From Nitrospirae bacterium GWC2_56_14 (lineage in GTDB: Bacteria; Nitrospirota; UBA9217), in the NCBI GenBank assembly GCA_001803705.1, contig MHDY01000065.1, positions 1,937-8,954 of the forward strand: 7,018 nt of DNA. The letters run 5' to 3'. Within the stretch, counting starts at the first letter, position 1. Each line of letters begins with the position of its first letter. Below the pieces are notes generated by a model that searched no databases, was not told the DNA's origin, and saw only the letters and a program-made list of their open reading frames with translations. Made by a program: the position numbers and the translations under genes. Shown piece after piece: positions 6,049 through 7,018 of this stretch.

Positions 6049-7018
6049 ACCTGCCCCAGCCACGGTCGCTCGGCCGTGAATTGCGTCCTGATGCCGCGAA
6101 GACCGTCAAAAAGATGTTTTACTTCCGACAGATAGTACTTGCCGTCGAACAGGGGGCCGAGCTGCTTGAGATCGACTGAAGCGCCCACGCGGATCGCGGG
6201 ATCGGCCTTGCAGACTCCCCGTCCGACCACGAACCGACGGGCCGTGAGGCGGAAGAAGGCCTCCGCTTGCGCCTGGGCTTCCTCGGTGGTGAGCGGAACC
6301 GCATGAGTGATCGTCTCCTTGCGGTCGCCGAATGCGGACGAGAGAATGCTCGCACCGCTGACGCCTCCCTGAAGTTCGCTGCTGATGACCGACTGCCCGG
6401 CCTCATGGGAGATCGCGGATTTGGCGGCGACATCCCAGCCGCTCACGACCAGGGCCGTGCACTGCCCTGCCAGATCGGCAAGAACAGAGAACTCCTGCAG
6501 GCTCTGCTGATAGGTCATCTCCAGCGCGGCGCCGCGGCCGCGGCCGGATCTCGCTTTTGCATGGAGCGTCGCGCCTTCCATCCAGAGCTCCCCGCCCACA
6601 GCGCGCGCGCGGTCGCGCAGAAAAGCCAGGTCGCTTTGATTGACCTGCGCCAGCACGGTATGCGTCGGTCCGGTCATATCGACGTCCGCGGTGAGTCCAT
6701 GATCGCCTGCGATCTGGTTCACCAGGTCAGCGTCGCTTACGTTCTCAAATGTTCTCGTTCGCCGTGTCATCCGGAGATCCTGGAACCGGTCTTCCGCCAG
6801 CACGGTGATCTCCCGCGGGCCTTCCTTGCGGTAATGCGCTTCCAGCCCGGTGATCTTTCCGTCAAAGAGGACCTGTCCGTCGAATTTGATCTTGAACTGC
6901 CTGCCGAATTCAAGCAGGCTTCGGTCGAAGTAAAGATAGTCGACGCTCTGATTGACCGTGCCCCAGTTGCCGAATACGGCTTCGCACCGGTAGAGTCCGT
7001 TAACGTTTTCCGATATGA
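6045..7018 (-). CDS. Baseplate hub protein, phage late control D / VgrG N-terminal-like (partial, start outside window)
   Basis: The reading frame is open from the window edge to a TGA at 6047-6045, giving 323 complete codons; the true start lies beyond base 7018. The first complete residues visible are ISENVNGLYRCEAVFGNWG, followed by YLYFDRSLLEFG and LFDGKITGLE, then a segment typical of the family (EDRFQDLRMTRRTRTF, then VSDADLVNQIAGDHGL). It ends in QFTAERPWLGQV. This order (beta-rich start, 'DG.I..LE', 'D....L...R....F', then an 'I...HGL' helix) is what phage protein D, T4 gp27-like hubs and VgrG N-terminal domains show. Members trimerise to form the central hub that joins the tube to the spike. 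The stop overlaps the next gene's ATG (ATGA), so hub and spike are coupled but separate genes, unlike the fused VgrG-like protein Afp8/Pvc8. An internal GTG at 6803 is not the start, because homologous-looking sequence continues upstream. Family assignment is firm; the missing N-terminus is unseen. Confidence 0.9.
   Translation of the reverse strand, partial: ISENVNGLYRCEAVFGNWGTVNQSVDYLYFDRSLLEFGRQFKIKFDGQVLFDGKITGLEAHYRKEGPREITVLAEDRFQDLRMTRRTRTFENVSDADLVNQIAGDHGLTADVDMTGPTHTVLAQVNQSDLAFLRDRARAVGGELWMEGATLHAKARSGRGRGAALEMTYQQSLQEFSVLADLAGQCTALVVSGWDVAAKSAISHEAGQSVISSELQGGVSGASILSSAFGDRKETITHAVPLTTEEAQAQAEAFFRLTARRFVVGRGVCKADPAIRVGASVDLKQLGPLFDGKYYLSEVKHLFDGLRGIRTQFTAERPWLGQV

Noticed and set aside
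6049..6063. A GTG start for the spike protein at 6063
   Set aside because: It would add only five residues and lengthen the overlap; the ATG at 6048 forms a standard ATGA overlap and has a G-rich site at suitable spacing.
6045..6803. A hub-protein start at the GTG at 6803
   Set aside because: The same frame continues open to the window edge with hub-like sequence (for example LFDGKITGLE), so the GTG is an internal valine codon.
1..7018. tRNA, rRNA, CRISPR arrays, insertion sequences, attachment sites, promoters and terminators
   Set aside because: None was recognisable by eye. The window is almost fully coding, with the largest gap only 10 bases, leaving no room for them except inside genes.

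Overview
The window is a tightly packed, single-direction block of contractile phage-tail-type baseplate genes. All lie on the minus strand, so the block reads from base 7018 down to base 1. The architecture best fits an extracellular or cytoplasmic contractile injection system (eCIS: the Afp/PVC/MAC-like family of headless tail particles) rather than a prophage: no capsid, terminase, integrase, lysis or replication gene is visible, and the large baseplate-J protein is of the 'putative baseplate assembly protein' type found in such clusters. Only about 7 kb is seen, so a prophage or a larger phage-like cluster is not strictly excluded.

Layout in the direction of transcription. (1) A 3' part of a gpD/VgrG-N-like hub protein (7018 to 6045, its start outside the window). 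(2) A gpV/gp5-like spike protein with an OB-fold and a beta-helical needle (6048 to 5323). (3) A 696-residue protein of no assigned function with a very hydrophobic C-terminal segment (5329 to 3239). (4) A gp25-like wedge/sheath-initiator protein (3242 to 2844). (5) A 763-residue baseplate-J-like wedge protein (2833 to 542). (6) The 5' part of a further gene (539 to 1, continuing outside the window), probably the tail protein that usually follows the J-like gene. Genes overlap by 4 to 7 bases or are separated by 2 to 10 bases, and most starts have a Shine-Dalgarno sequence inside the preceding gene, so this is one translationally coupled operon. No promoter, terminator, RNA gene, repeat array or mobile element was recognised, and no gap longer than 10 bases exists.

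How they would work together: gpD-like and gpV-like proteins form the central hub and puncturing spike; gp25-like and J-like proteins form the surrounding baseplate wedges that start the sheath and trigger contraction; the last gene probably adds peripheral baseplate or fibre-attachment material. The 696-residue protein is the odd member: it sits between spike and wedge genes yet has a C-terminal membrane-type segment, which suggests a membrane-linked form or a membrane-docking accessory of the particle.

Organism: GC-rich DNA (often 65-75 % in the structural genes by eye), ATG starts and GGAGG-type ribosome binding sites indicate a bacterium. A Deltaproteobacteria/Myxococcota-like or similar environmental lineage is plausible from general resemblance, but the window contains no taxonomic marker and this is a guess.
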